A DNA stretch of 64,000 nt from VRUE01 sp963697695 (GCA_963697695.1 OY969094.1:248001-312000), one strand, 5' to 3'. Shown: positions 15,704 to 24,458, counted from the stretch's first letter. Notes: generated by a model from the letters alone, not told the origin. Translations and numbers: made by a program.

Positions 15704-16845
15704 ACCCGTGCCAACCCCCCGACCTGCGCCTCGGTGCGGCGCCGGGCCTCGGCATCGACGGCGAAGAGCTCCTCGAAATGGGTGACCGGCTGCGCCGGCA
15801 TCTCCGCCAGCACGGCCTCGACCGCGGCACCGATCGCGGTGAACCCGATCTTGCCCGCGAGAAAGGCAGCGACCGCGACCTCGTCGGCGGCATTGAGCAC
15901 ACAGGGCGCGGTCCCCCCCGCCTTACCTGCCTCGAGGGCGAGGCGCAGGCAGGCGAACGTGTCCAAGTCGGGCTTCTGGAAGGTCAGCTCGCCGACAGCC
16001 GCCAGGTCGAGGCGGGGCACGGCGACGTCTGCCCGCTCGGGAAAGTGCAGCGCGTAGGAGATCGGCACCCGCATGTCCGGGTGGCCGAGATGAGCCAGCG
16101 TCGCACCGTCGTTGAGGTCGACCAGCGAGTGGACGATCGACTGGGGGTGGACGACGACCTCGATCCGCTCGTAGGGGACGCCGAAGAGGTGGTGTGCCTC
16201 GATCGCCTCGAAGCCCTTGTTCATCAGCGTCGCCGAGTCGATCGTGATCCGCCCGCCCATGCTCCAGGTCGGGTGGGCAAGAGCGTCTGCGACGGAGACT
16301 CCGGCGAGCTCAGTGCGACCGCGGAAGGGGCCTCCGGAGGCGGTCAGCACCAGTCTCTCCACCGTTCCCGGCGCCTCCGCGCCGATCAACTGGAAGAGGG
16401 CCGAGTGCTCGGAGTCGACGGGCAAGATCCTCGCCCCAGTCGCCTCGGCCAGCGCCATCGTCAGCTCGCCGCCGATCACGAGGCTCTCCTTGTTGGCCAG
16501 GGCAACGTCGATCCCCTCGCCGAGGGCGACGACCGTCGGGCCCAGCCCCGCCGCGCCGACCATCCCGTTGAGGACGAGATCGGCCCCCGACTCGACGATC
16601 AGCTCCCGCACCCCCTCCTCTGCGGCCAGCACCTGGCCACTCCAGACGCCGCGGGCCCGCTCCGCAGAGTCGACGTCGGCCAGTGCGATCGCCGCGACGC
16701 CGTGCTCGCGCGCCTGCTCGACCGTCAGCTCCCAGCGGGAACCGGCCGCCAGGCCGACCGCCTGCAGCTCTTCCGAAGCGCCGATAACCGCCAGCGCCTG
16801 CCTTCCGATGGACCCGGTCGAACCGAGCACGAGGACCCTCTTCAT
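15700..16845 (-). CDS. dxr: 1-deoxy-D-xylulose 5-phosphate reductoisomerase
   Basis: 381 residues. It catalyses the NADPH-dependent step from DXP to methylerythritol 4-phosphate, the first committed step of the MEP pathway. The NADPH loop is VLGSTGSIGRQALAV. Substrate and metal motifs are ALANKESLV, PVDSEHSALFQ, LTASGGPF, ATLMNKGFEAIEAH and VHPQSIVHSLV. Position in a block with uppS, cdsA and rseP is the common bacterial order. Confidence 0.96.
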   Translation of the reverse strand: MKRVLVLGSTGSIGRQALAVIGASEELQAVGLAAGSRWELTVEQAREHGVAAIALADVDSAERARGVWSGQVLAAEEGVRELIVESGADLVLNGMVGAAGLGPTVVALGEGIDVALANKESLVIGGELTMALAEATGARILPVDSEHSALFQLIGAEAPGTVERLVLTASGGPFRGRTELAGVSVADALAHPTWSMGGRITIDSATLMNKGFEAIEAHHLFGVPYERIEVVVHPQSIVHSLVDLNDGATLAHLGHPDMRVPISYALHFPERADVAVPRLDLAAVGELTFQKPDLDTFACLRLALEAGKAGGTAPCVLNAADEVAVAAFLAGKIGFTAIGAAVEAVLAEMPAQPVTHFEELFAVDAEARRRTEAQVGGLARV

Positions 16846-16881
16846 TCCGGACAGAGGATACGGAGGGGGCGGGTCGGGCTG

Positions 16882-17517
16882 TCAGTCAAAGAACGAGAAC
16901 GGGCTGCGCACCGTGGCCTTGTAGATATCGCGCCAGGTTCCCTGCACCACGACCTTGCTGCCGGCCGGCGCCTCGGCCCGGGTCCGCTCCGCCAGCGCGT
17001 TGGCGCTGTCCTCATCGCTGGCCCCAATCAGCACGTACTTCCAGCGCTGGACGGTGGGCAGGCCCTGGTCGCGCAGACGATCGGCAAATTCATCGGCGGA
17101 CTGGTGAGAGGGAAGATCGACCCGCACCTCCCACTCCGGGTAGCCCTGCGCCTCGGCTTCTTCCCGTTCCCTGCCGATTCGAGCCTGGTGCTCGGCCGCC
17201 CGCTCAGCGGCGTCATCGGGAAGCGCCTCATCGGCCGGCCTCCACTCCCCCGCCAAGGGGTGCCAGCGCGTGAAGTCGACGGCGAGATCCTCCTCCTCCC
17301 GCTGCGCATAGGCCTCGACCAGTTTGCGTGCGCTCTCCGCCTGCTCCCTGTCGCCGGCATAGAGGAAGACCGTCGCGCCGTTGCAGGTGACGATCACGCG
17401 GTCGTGATAGGCCTCACTGAGATCGTCCTGCAGCTCGCGGGCATCGAGGCGGTCGATCAGCGCGTCGGCGTACCCGTCCTCGCGAAAGTCGATCTGCAGA
17501 CGCCAGTCGTCGTTCAA
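16882..17517 (-). CDS. Hypothetical protein with an internally repeated alpha/beta unit
   Basis: 211 residues, no recognised family. Two similar halves can be seen: residues 5-70 (WRLQIDFREDGYADALIDRL, later VFLYAGDREQAESARKLVEA) and about 128-190 (WEVRVDLPSHQSADEFADRL, later YVLIGASDEDSANALAERTR). Each has a beta strand beginning with Trp, a helix, then a strand and helix, like a small ferredoxin-type fold. The middle contains W-H-P-L-x-G-E-W. It lies between cdsA and dxr in the envelope block and is probably cotranscribed, which hints at a housekeeping role. Confidence 0.75.
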   Translation of the reverse strand: MNDDWRLQIDFREDGYADALIDRLDARELQDDLSEAYHDRVIVTCNGATVFLYAGDREQAESARKLVEAYAQREEEDLAVDFTRWHPLAGEWRPADEALPDDAAERAAEHQARIGREREEAEAQGYPEWEVRVDLPSHQSADEFADRLRDQGLPTVQRWKYVLIGASDEDSANALAERTRAEAPAGSKVVVQGTWRDIYKATVRSPFSFFD

Positions 17518-17540
17518 GGCCTCAGTATTAGCCGATTTCT

Positions 17541-18419
17541 TCAGTAAACGAGCGCCACGGAGAGGTAGTAGCCGACGACGATCGTGAAGAAGACGGCGTC
17601 GAGGCGGTCGAGGATGCCGCCATGGGGGCCGAAGAGGGTGCCGGTGTCCTTCGTGCCCAGATCGCGCTTCAGCATCGACTCGAAGAGGTCGCCGACGGGG
17701 GCGATCGCGGCGACGGCGGCACCCATGATCAGGGCGTCCACCCCGGAGAGCCAGTCCTGGTAGAGGCCGGCGAACCAGAAGGCCATGGTGCCGATCAGGA
17801 AGCCCCCGAGCAGCCCCTCGAGCGTCTTGTTCGGCGAGAGACTGGGAGCGATCTTGTGAGCGCCGAACATGCGGCCGGTCGCGTAGGCGCCGGTATCGGC
17901 GGCGAAGGTGCCGACGAGGACGTCGACCAGCAGGGCGGCGCCGTGGTCCGGCAGCTCGCGGAGGAAGACGGCGTGGACCAGCGGAATCCCGATCCAGACG
18001 ATCCCGAGCAGGGTGACGCTCATCGAGATCGTGATCCCGTCACGGTGCTTGCGGTCGGCGCCGAAGGCGAAGAGCACCGGGAAAGCGGCGGCGATGATCA
18101 GCAGGACGTTGAAGGCGGTGCCGTAATACGCGGCGAGGACGAGGGCCGGGAGGGCGAGATAGGCGGCGCGCTGGACCGGCCGCAGCTCCTCTGTCATCGC
18201 GATGTACTCGCGCAGGCAGAGCACGCCGATGCCGATCATCGCGATCGCGAAGACCAGCCCGCCGGCGACGGCGATCGCGATCGCGAAGGCGATCCAGGGG
18301 ATCGCGACGAGAACGCGCTTTGCCGTCTCGCCGCTGCGCCGACGCCGTTTCCTCGGCGGCCGCTGCGCCGGCTTCGGCGGCTCCTCCTCGGCGAACATCT
18401 CGTCGTCGAAGAGATCCAT
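17541..18419 (-). CDS. cdsA: Phosphatidate cytidylyltransferase
   Basis: 292 residues, integral membrane enzyme making CDP-diacylglycerol from phosphatidate and CTP. After a basic cytoplasmic start (KPAQRPPRKRRRR) there are about seven hydrophobic segments. The C-terminal signature is ESMLKRDLGTKDTGTLFGPHGGILDRLDA, matching the Cds consensus S-x-LKR-x2-x-KD-x4-x-PGHGG-x2-DR-x-D (here GPHGG). The ATG overlaps the uppS stop (TGATG). Its product feeds the phosphatidyltransferase at 5971-6627. Confidence 0.93.
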   Translation of the reverse strand: MDLFDDEMFAEEEPPKPAQRPPRKRRRRSGETAKRVLVAIPWIAFAIAIAVAGGLVFAIAMIGIGVLCLREYIAMTEELRPVQRAAYLALPALVLAAYYGTAFNVLLIIAAAFPVLFAFGADRKHRDGITISMSVTLLGIVWIGIPLVHAVFLRELPDHGAALLVDVLVGTFAADTGAYATGRMFGAHKIAPSLSPNKTLEGLLGGFLIGTMAFWFAGLYQDWLSGVDALIMGAAVAAIAPVGDLFESMLKRDLGTKDTGTLFGPHGGILDRLDAVFFTIVVGYYLSVALVY

Positions 18420-19090
18420 CAGGTCCGCGCTCCGAAACGGCGCTGACGCGCCTCGAACTCGCGCAGCGATTCCTCCAGTGCCTCCCGGCTGAAGTCCGGC
18501 CAGAGCTCATCGCGGAAGACCAGCTCGGCGTAGGCACATTGCCAGAGCAGGTAGTTGGAGATGCGCTGCTCGCCGCTGGTCCGGATCAGGAGGTCGGGAT
18601 CGTGCATGTCAGGCGCGTAGAGATGGCTGCGGAACTCCTCTTCGGAGCCCCCCTGGAAGCTTCGTGCCGCATCGACGATCTCCGCCCTACCGCCGTAGTT
18701 GAAGGCAACGAAGAGCGTGACCCGCTCGTTGCCCGCAGTGGTCTCTTCCGCCCAGCTCATGCGCTCGGCCAGGTCCGCTGCCACCCCTTCGCGACGGCCG
18801 ATGAAGCGCATCCGCACCCCCTCCTCGTCCAGCTCCGGGGTCTCGCTCTCGATCCGCTCGCCGAACATCCGCATCAGCCCCTCGACCTCCTCGACCGGCC
18901 GCGACCAGTTCTCGGTCGAGAAGGAGAAGACGGTCAGCTCCTCGATCCCCAGCTCGACCGCATCGCGCAGCCGTGCCTTCACCGTGTCGGCGCCGGCCCG
19001 GTGTCCCTCTACGGTCGGCACCCCCTGCTGCTTGGCCCACCGCCCATTGCCATCGGTGATGATGGCCACGTAGCGTGCGGAGGTGCTCAC
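18419..19090 (-). CDS. uppS: Isoprenyl transferase (undecaprenyl diphosphate synthase family)
   Basis: 223 residues, cis-prenyltransferase fold. The catalytic region is AIITDGNGRWAKQQG, where Thr replaces the usual Met before DGNGRW and the Asp is kept. Other family blocks are GHRAG, FSFSTENWSRP, FNYGGRAEIVDA and IRTSGEQRISNYLLWQCAYAELVF...WPDF. It extends farnesyl-type diphosphates with cis-isoprene units to give the lipid carrier for cell-wall synthesis; chain length cannot be read from sequence. It overlaps frr and cdsA by a few bases. Confidence 0.93.
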   Translation of the reverse strand: MSTSARYVAIITDGNGRWAKQQGVPTVEGHRAGADTVKARLRDAVELGIEELTVFSFSTENWSRPVEEVEGLMRMFGERIESETPELDEEGVRMRFIGRREGVAADLAERMSWAEETTAGNERVTLFVAFNYGGRAEIVDAARSFQGGSEEEFRSHLYAPDMHDPDLLIRTSGEQRISNYLLWQCAYAELVFRDELWPDFSREALEESLREFEARQRRFGART

Positions 19091-19650
19091 ACCTCGAGGA
19101 TCTCTTCTTCCTTGCCCTTGAGCAGTGCGTCGATCTCGGCGATCGCCTCGTCGGTCTGCTTCTGCAGGGCGGCCTCGGCGCGGCGCTCGTCGTCCTCACC
19201 GGCTTCGCCCTCCTTTTTCAGCTCGCGCAGATCGTGCATCGTGTCGCGGCGGATGTTGCGGATCGCGACCCGCCCCTCCTCGGCGACGCCATGGACGACC
19301 TTGACCATCTCGCGGCGCCGCTCCTCGGTCAGCTCCGGGATCTGCAGGCGAATCACGCTGCCGTCGTTGCTCGGCGTCAAGCCGATGTCGGACTCCTGGA
19401 TCGACTTCTCGATCGCGCCGATCGAGGAGTTGTCGTAGGGCGTCACGGTGAGCAGGCGGGCATCGGAAGCCGCAACATTCGCCAGCTGCTTGAGCGGCGT
19501 GGCGGCGCCGTAGTAGTCGACGACGATGCGATCGAGCAGGTGTGGCGAGGCGCGCCCGGTGCGCACTGTGGCGAGTTCGCCACGGCTCGACTCGACCGAC
19601 TTGCCCATGCGGCCCTTGGCGTCCTCGAGCATTTCGTCGATCAGCTCCAC
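19087..19650 (-). CDS. frr: Ribosome recycling factor
   Basis: 187 residues, normal length. Opens DEMLEDAKGRMGKSVESSRGELATVRTGRASPHLLD, the conserved first helix and RTGRA signature, and continues with YYGAATPLKQLANV and VRIA..IRRD-type blocks (GRVAIRNIRRDTMHDLRELKKEG). Splits post-termination ribosomes together with EF-G. It starts 12 nt after pyrH and its stop overlaps the uppS start. Confidence 0.97.
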   Translation of the reverse strand: MELIDEMLEDAKGRMGKSVESSRGELATVRTGRASPHLLDRIVVDYYGAATPLKQLANVAASDARLLTVTPYDNSSIGAIEKSIQESDIGLTPSNDGSVIRLQIPELTEERRREMVKVVHGVAEEGRVAIRNIRRDTMHDLRELKKEGEAGEDDERRAEAALQKQTDEAIAEIDALLKGKEEEILEV

Positions 19651-19662
19651 TGGGAATCCTCT

Positions 19663-20394
19663 CTAGGCAGCGGGCGCGTTTGAGACCAGCGTGCCCACCC
19701 GCTCGCCGCTGACGATCCTATCTATGTTGCCCGCGTCTCCCATGTTGAAGACGTAGATCGGCAGGTCGTTGTCCATGCAGAGGGAGAGTGCGGTCGAGTC
19801 CATCACCTTGAGGCTGCGCTCGATCGCCTCGCGGTGCGTGATCTCGGGGATGAACTTTGCCTCGGGATGGATCGCGGGGTCGGCGTCGTAGACGCCCTCG
19901 ACCCCGTTCTTCGCCATCAGGATCGCCTGGGCGTGGATCTCCAGCGCGCGCAGGGCCGCCGCCGTGTCTGTGGTGAAGAACGGGTTGCCGGTGCCGGCGG
20001 CGAAGATCACCACCCGGCCCTTCTCCAGGTGCCGCATCGCACGGCGGCGGATATAGGGCTCGGCGACCTCCTTGACGTCGATCGCCGACATCACCCGGGT
20101 GTGCTCGCCGGTCTTCTCCAGCGCGTCCTGGAGAGTGAGAGCGTTGAGAACCGTCGCCATCATCCCCATGTAGTCGCCGGTCGCCCGGTCCATCCCCTCG
20201 GCCGCCGCTTCCAGGCCACGGTAGATGTTGCCGGCGCCGACGACGATCGCCACCTCCACCCCACGACCGCGGATCGCGGAGACCTGCTCGGCGATCCGCT
20301 TCACCTCGGCCGCATCCGTGCCGTAGTCGAGGCCGCCCATCAAGGCCTCTCCTGAGAGCTTGAGCAGGATGCGGTTGAACTTCGGTGCGCTCAC
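19663..20394 (-). CDS. pyrH: UMP kinase
   Basis: 243 residues of the bacterial hexameric UMP kinase family: FNRILLKLSGEAL, VVGAGNIYRG, DYMGMMATVLNALTLQDALE, FAAGTGNPFFTTDTAAALRALE and KNGVEGVYDADP. Phosphorylates UMP to UDP for nucleotide and cell-wall precursor pools. The start is GTG, sharing one base with the tsf stop codon. Confidence 0.97.
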   Translation of the reverse strand: MSAPKFNRILLKLSGEALMGGLDYGTDAAEVKRIAEQVSAIRGRGVEVAIVVGAGNIYRGLEAAAEGMDRATGDYMGMMATVLNALTLQDALEKTGEHTRVMSAIDVKEVAEPYIRRRAMRHLEKGRVVIFAAGTGNPFFTTDTAAALRALEIHAQAILMAKNGVEGVYDADPAIHPEAKFIPEITHREAIERSLKVMDSTALSLCMDNDLPIYVFNMGDAGNIDRIVSGERVGTLVSNAPAA

Positions 20395-20996
20395 TACTCG
20401 CCGACGCGGAAGTAGGCGAAGCGAGCGATGCGAATGTTCTCACCGGTCTTCGCTGCCAGCTCCTGGCGCAGCTCCTCGATCGACTTCGAGTCATGCTTCT
20501 CGGCGTTGACGTGGGACTGGTCGAGCAGCGCCACCTCACTGGCCCACTTCGAGAGCTGGCCGGCGACGATCTTCTCGACCACGTTGTCGGGCTTGCCGTC
20601 CTCGCGTGCCTTCTCTTCGAAGACCCGTTTTTCGGCTTCGCGCTCCTCCTCCGGGATCTCATCCGAGGAGACATAGCTGGGAGCGGTCGCCGCGACGTGC
20701 AGCGCAACCTCGTAGGCGAAGGCCCTGAAGTCCTCGTTGCGGGCGACGAAGTCGGTCTCGCACTGGACTTCGACCATCGCCCCGACCTTGTCGTTGGCGT
20801 GGATGTAGGAGGAGACGACGCCCTCGTCGGTCCCCCGCCCTTCGCGCTTGGCAGCCGAGGCCTGGCCCTTGACCCGAAGGATCTCGATCGCCCGGTCGAC
20901 ATCCCCCTCGGCCTCGCTCAAGGCCGCCTTGCAGTCCATCATCGCCGCCCCGGTGCGGTCCCGCAGCGCCTTCACATCGGCAGCAGTGATGCTCAC
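20394..20996 (-). CDS. tsf: Translation elongation factor Ts
   Basis: 200 residues, compact form like those of actinobacteria and chloroplasts. The TDVKALRDRTGAAMMDCKAAL-type opening (ADVKALRDRTGAAMMDCK) is followed by Y-I-H and VGAMVEVQCETDFVARN. It exchanges GDP on EF-Tu. The GTG start overlaps the rpsB stop as GTGA, so rpsB-tsf translation is coupled. Confidence 0.97.
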   Translation of the reverse strand: MSITAADVKALRDRTGAAMMDCKAALSEAEGDVDRAIEILRVKGQASAAKREGRGTDEGVVSSYIHANDKVGAMVEVQCETDFVARNEDFRAFAYEVALHVAATAPSYVSSDEIPEEEREAEKRVFEEKAREDGKPDNVVEKIVAGQLSKWASEVALLDQSHVNAEKHDSKSIEELRQELAAKTGENIRIARFAYFRVGE

Positions 20997-22153
20997 GACT
21001 TCTCCTCCTCTTTCGCTGCCTCGGTGGCTTTCGCCTCCTCAGCCTGTCCCTCGTTCGAGCTTTTCTCCTCGGCCTGGGGCTGCTCTGGGGCTTTCTCAGC
21101 CTCTGGAGCTGCCTCCGCGGGCCCTTTCTGCGCCGCTACGGGCTCCGGCGTGGCTTTAGGCGCCTCTGCCGCGGGTGGCGTAGCAGGGGGGACCGCCCCC
21201 GAGGAAGCTTTAGCTACCGCAGGGGGCGGTGGGTCCCCTGCTGCGACAGGACCCGCGGCCTGAGCGCCCTGTCCCTGAGCCTGTCCCTGCTGCGCTTGCT
21301 GCTGTTGCGCCTGAGCCTGCTTAGCCGCCTCGGCTTCCGCGGCAGCCTTCTTGGCGGCCTCCTCCGCTTCGACCCGCGTTTTCTCTTCCTCCTCGCGCTT
21401 CTTGCGCTCTTCCTCTTCCTTCTTGCGGCGCTCCATTTCCTCGGCGATGCGGCGCTCCTCCTGGACACGCCAGGCACCGGCGCCGGTCTCGATCGCCTCT
21501 CCGATCGTGCCGATCACCAGCTGACAGGAGCGAATCGCGTCGTCGTTGCCGGGGATCACGTAGTCGATCGGGTTCGGGTCGCAGTTGGTGTCGACCAAGC
21601 CGATGATCGGGATGCGCAGGCGAGCCGCCTCGCGAACGGCGATCTCCTCCGTTTTGAGGTCGGTGACGAAGACGGCGTCGGGCAGGCGGTCCATGTCGCG
21701 AACGCCGCCGAGGTTGAACTCGAGCTTCGCCAGTTCGGCCTGCATGCCCATGCGCTCCTTGGTCGGCAGCAGCTCGAGCTTGCCCTCGTCGCGCCACCCG
21801 GTCAGCTCGTGCAGGCGCGCAATCCGCGCCGACATCGTGTTGAAGTTGGTCAGCAGCCCGCCCAGCCAGCGCTGGTTCACGTAAGGCATCTTGCAGCGGC
21901 CGGCCCATTCCTCGACCGGGCCGCGGGCCTGCTTCTTGGTGCCGACGAAGAGCACGGTGCCGCCGCCGCTGGCCAGCTCGCCGGCGAAGCGGCGCGCGTT
22001 CTCCAGCAGCGCCTCGGTCTGGATGAGGTCGATGATGTGGATCCCGTCCAGCTCGCCGAAGATGTAGCGGCGCATGTTCGGGTTCCAGCGACGGGTCTGA
22101 TGGCCGAAGTGAACTCCGGCCTCCAGCAGCTCCTTGAGGCCTGCCTCTGGCAT
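20993..22153 (-). CDS. rpsB: Ribosomal protein S2 with a long C-terminal extension
   Basis: 386 residues, whereas bacterial S2 is usually about 230-300. Residues 1-230 are a normal S2 core (LLEAGVHFGHQTRRWNPNM, YIFGELDGIHIIDL, NQRWLGGLLTNF, IPIIGLVDTNCDP, IPGNDDAIRS). Residues about 231-386 are low complexity: a charged Glu/Lys/Arg segment likely to form a single helix or coiled coil, then a Gln/Ala run, then a Pro/Ala/Glu-rich end. The ATG at 22153 has AAGGAGAG upstream. Start of the rpsB-tsf-pyrH-frr operon. Confidence 0.96.
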   Translation of the reverse strand: MPEAGLKELLEAGVHFGHQTRRWNPNMRRYIFGELDGIHIIDLIQTEALLENARRFAGELASGGGTVLFVGTKKQARGPVEEWAGRCKMPYVNQRWLGGLLTNFNTMSARIARLHELTGWRDEGKLELLPTKERMGMQAELAKLEFNLGGVRDMDRLPDAVFVTDLKTEEIAVREAARLRIPIIGLVDTNCDPNPIDYVIPGNDDAIRSCQLVIGTIGEAIETGAGAWRVQEERRIAEEMERRKKEEEERKKREEEEKTRVEAEEAAKKAAAEAEAAKQAQAQQQQAQQGQAQGQGAQAAGPVAAGDPPPPAVAKASSGAVPPATPPAAEAPKATPEPVAAQKGPAEAAPEAEKAPEQPQAEEKSSNEGQAEEAKATEAAKEEEKS

Positions 22154-22272
22154 GGTCGAAAACTCTCCTTGGTATGTGGGGGCGCGTTTTCCCGCCGTCC
22201 CTGGCCGAGACCCGGCGATATGCCGGTCAGGAACCCGGTGGGTGCGACGGGGGTCGGGTTACGAGCCGACGG

Positions 22273-22278
22273 ATTGTA
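22273..22278 (-). promoter_or_regulatory. Possible -10 element for rpsB
   Basis: TACAAT on the minus strand lies in the 136-bp gap between the rluA-family gene and rpsB, about 120 bp before the rpsB start. The expected -35 position shows no good match, so this is weak. The long leader could house S2 autoregulation. Confidence 0.3.
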
Positions 22279-22289
22279 GAGGGGTCCGG

Positions 22290-22967
22290 CTAAGCCGCGC
22301 GGGCCGCATCCAGAGCCGTGCCTAGATCCACCGGCAGCTCCGAGACGAACTCCATCCTCTCGCCCCCCAGCGGATGGGCGAAGGCAAGTCGATGGGCGTG
22401 CAGGAACTGCCGCTCCAACCCGTACTTCTCCTCGCCGCCATAAGTGGTGTCGCCGGCGAGGGGGTGTCCGATCGCGGCGAAATGGGCCCGGATCTGGTGG
22501 GTGCGGCCGGTCTCCAGCCGCGCCTCGAGATAGGTCTCGGACGGCAGCAGCTCCAGCACTTCGAAGTGGGTTCGCGCCTGCCGCGAGGCGGCGCCGGAGA
22601 CCGCCATCCGGTGGCGCTGCCGCGAGGCACGCCCGATCGGGGCGTCGATCGTGCCGGTACGCGAGGCCACTCTCCCCCGCGCCAGCGCCAGGTAGACGCG
22701 CTCGACCTCGCGCTGCCGGACCTGCTCCTGCAGGGCGGCGTGCGCCTCGTCGGTACGAGCGACGACGAGCAGGCCGCTGGTCCCCTTGTCGAGCCGGTGG
22801 ACGATGCCGGGCCGCTCGGGATCGTCGCCGCCGCCGAGCAGCTCGCCGAGCTCGCCGACCAGGGTCGGGCCCGTGTGCGACGGAGCCGGGTGGACGACGA
22901 GCCCGGCCGGCTTGTCGACCACCGCCAGTGCCTCGTCAAGATGGACGAGACGCAGTGCTTCGCTCAC
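22290..22967 (-). CDS. RluA-family pseudouridine synthase
   Basis: 225 residues from a GTG that overlaps the lspA stop (GTGA). Catalytic block GIVHRLDKGTSGLLVVARTDEAH with the active Asp, then LETGRTHQIRAHFAAIGHPLAGDTTYGG. RluD and RluC normally carry an N-terminal S4 RNA-binding domain; here the protein begins directly at the catalytic domain (VDKPAGLVVHPAPSHTGPT), so that domain is missing or is not translated in frame. Isomerises uridines in rRNA; target unknown. Cotranscribed with lspA. Confidence 0.88.
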   Translation of the reverse strand: MSEALRLVHLDEALAVVDKPAGLVVHPAPSHTGPTLVGELGELLGGGDDPERPGIVHRLDKGTSGLLVVARTDEAHAALQEQVRQREVERVYLALARGRVASRTGTIDAPIGRASRQRHRMAVSGAASRQARTHFEVLELLPSETYLEARLETGRTHQIRAHFAAIGHPLAGDTTYGGEEKYGLERQFLHAHRLAFAHPLGGERMEFVSELPVDLGTALDAARAA

Positions 22968-23422
22968 GACGACCCTTCCCGGATGTAGATCAGGGCGAAG
23001 AGCAGAACCCCGGCGGTGATGAAGACGTCGGCGAGGTTGAAGGGGGGCCAAGCACCGACCGCGATGTAATCGGTGACCGCGTCGACGCGGATCCGGTCGG
23101 CGAGATTGCCGATCGCACCGCCCGCCAGCAGCCCGACCGCGACCCACATCCCCGGCCGAGCCGGGTTGCGGGCGAAGAGCGCGCCGACCACGCCCAGGGC
23201 GAGGAGCGTGAGCAGCACCAGGCGCACCCCGCCGCCGCTGGCCAGGCCGAAGGCGACGCCGCTGTTGTGCGAGAGGGTGAGCTCGAGCGGGCCGGCGACG
23301 TCGACCTCCTCGCCGATGGCGAGGTTCGACTCGACCAGCGCCTTCGCCGCCTGGTCGAGGACGACGACGAGGCCGCAGAGGGCGCCGGCGAGGCGCCAGG
23401 CGCGAGCGCGCTCGCCGCTCAC
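22964..23422 (-). CDS. lspA: Lipoprotein signal peptidase (signal peptidase II)
   Basis: 152 residues with four hydrophobic segments. Catalytic aspartates lie in NLADRIRVDAVTDYI and FNLADVFITAG; the conserved region LTLSHNSGVAFG is also present. It cleaves prolipoproteins at the lipobox cysteine. The GTG start at 23422 overlaps the yggT stop as GTGA. Confidence 0.93.
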   Translation of the reverse strand: MSGERARAWRLAGALCGLVVVLDQAAKALVESNLAIGEEVDVAGPLELTLSHNSGVAFGLASGGGVRLVLLTLLALGVVGALFARNPARPGMWVAVGLLAGGAIGNLADRIRVDAVTDYIAVGAWPPFNLADVFITAGVLLFALIYIREGSS

Positions 23423-23718
23423 CCTTCGATCAGGCCGACGGTGATTCCCCGCAGGACGAAGAGCACGATGACGCCGATGATCGGGCTGAGATCGAGTGCG
23501 AAGCCGCCGCCTCCAAGCGAGGGGATGAAGCGCCGGAAGAAGTTGAGATATGGATTGGTGGTCTCGGTGATGAAGTCGAGCACCGAGCGCAGCCACGGCC
23601 GGTAGGGCATCCGCGGCACGTAGGAGATCAGCACGTTGCAGAAGATCAGGATGATGTAGACGAGGAAGAGGGCGCTGACGTAGTCGGCGACGTCGTAACG
23701 GCTGATGGCGAAGATCAT
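23419..23718 (-). CDS. YggT-family membrane protein
   Basis: 99 residues, two hydrophobic segments (ALFLVYIILIFCNVLISYV and LDLSPIIGVIVLFVLRGITVGLI) separated by the family pattern LDFITETTNPYLNFFRRFIPSLGG. YggT proteins are small membrane proteins encoded near proC, yggS or sepF and have been linked to division and osmotic response; molecular role not settled. The ATG shares a base with the proC stop (TGATG). Confidence 0.85.
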   Translation of the reverse strand: MIFAISRYDVADYVSALFLVYIILIFCNVLISYVPRMPYRPWLRSVLDFITETTNPYLNFFRRFIPSLGGGGFALDLSPIIGVIVLFVLRGITVGLIEG

Positions 23719-24458
23719 CAGCCCCGCATCCTCTCCAGCGAAGCTCGGACCGCGGCTTCGAACGCCTCGCGGGCGCCTTCGCGGTCGAGTGCCTCCAGGC
23801 CCGCCTCGGTGCTGCCGCCGGGAGACGCAACCGCCTTGCGCACGTCGGCCGGATGCCGCACACGCAGCAGCTCCGCCGTACCCGCAGTCGTCTCGACCAC
23901 GAGCTCTCGTGCCAGCTCGGCGTCCAAGCCATCGCGGGCCCCCGCATCCGAGATCGCCTCCACGGCCAGGGCCAGATAGGCGGGCGCACACCCCATCACC
24001 GCGGTAGCGGCGTCGAACTCCTCATCGGGCAGCTCGACCACGTGACCGAGGATCTCGAGCAACCCCCGCACGCCCGCATCGAGATCGCCCGTAACGCAGA
24101 GAACCCCCTTGCGAACCTCGACTCCCACGTTCGGCATCGCCCGCACGACCGCGGAATCGGGGAAGGCAGTGGACACTCTCTCCAGCGAAGTGGCGCCCAG
24201 GAGAGAGACCACGACCTTCGCGGCGCGAAGGTCGCTCGCGACCTCGTCGAGCTTCGCCGGCTTCACGGCCAACACCACAAAATCCGCCCGCTCAGCCAGC
24301 TCAGCGTTGGAGGCGATTGCCTCCCCCCCGAGCTCGGCGGCCAGCTCTGCCGCCCGCCCCGACCCCGAGTCCGTGAACAGCATTTGGCCGACCTCGCCAC
24401 GTAGCCCGCGAGCCATTGCCGCCGCCATGCTCCCGGACCCACAGAAGCCAATGATCAT
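23718..24458 (-). CDS. proC: Pyrroline-5-carboxylate reductase
   Basis: 246 residues from the ATG at 24458 (MIIGFCGSGSMAAAMARGL, the NAD(P)-binding start). Later AVKPAKLDEVASDL, VVRAMPNVGVEV and the C-terminal helical domain with SPGGSTEAGLEAL. Makes proline from pyrroline-5-carboxylate. No clear ribosome-binding site before the ATG. Its presence with yggT and yggS nearby is a common arrangement. Confidence 0.92.
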   Translation of the reverse strand: MIIGFCGSGSMAAAMARGLRGEVGQMLFTDSGSGRAAELAAELGGEAIASNAELAERADFVVLAVKPAKLDEVASDLRAAKVVVSLLGATSLERVSTAFPDSAVVRAMPNVGVEVRKGVLCVTGDLDAGVRGLLEILGHVVELPDEEFDAATAVMGCAPAYLALAVEAISDAGARDGLDAELARELVVETTAGTAELLRVRHPADVRKAVASPGGSTEAGLEALDREGAREAFEAAVRASLERMRG

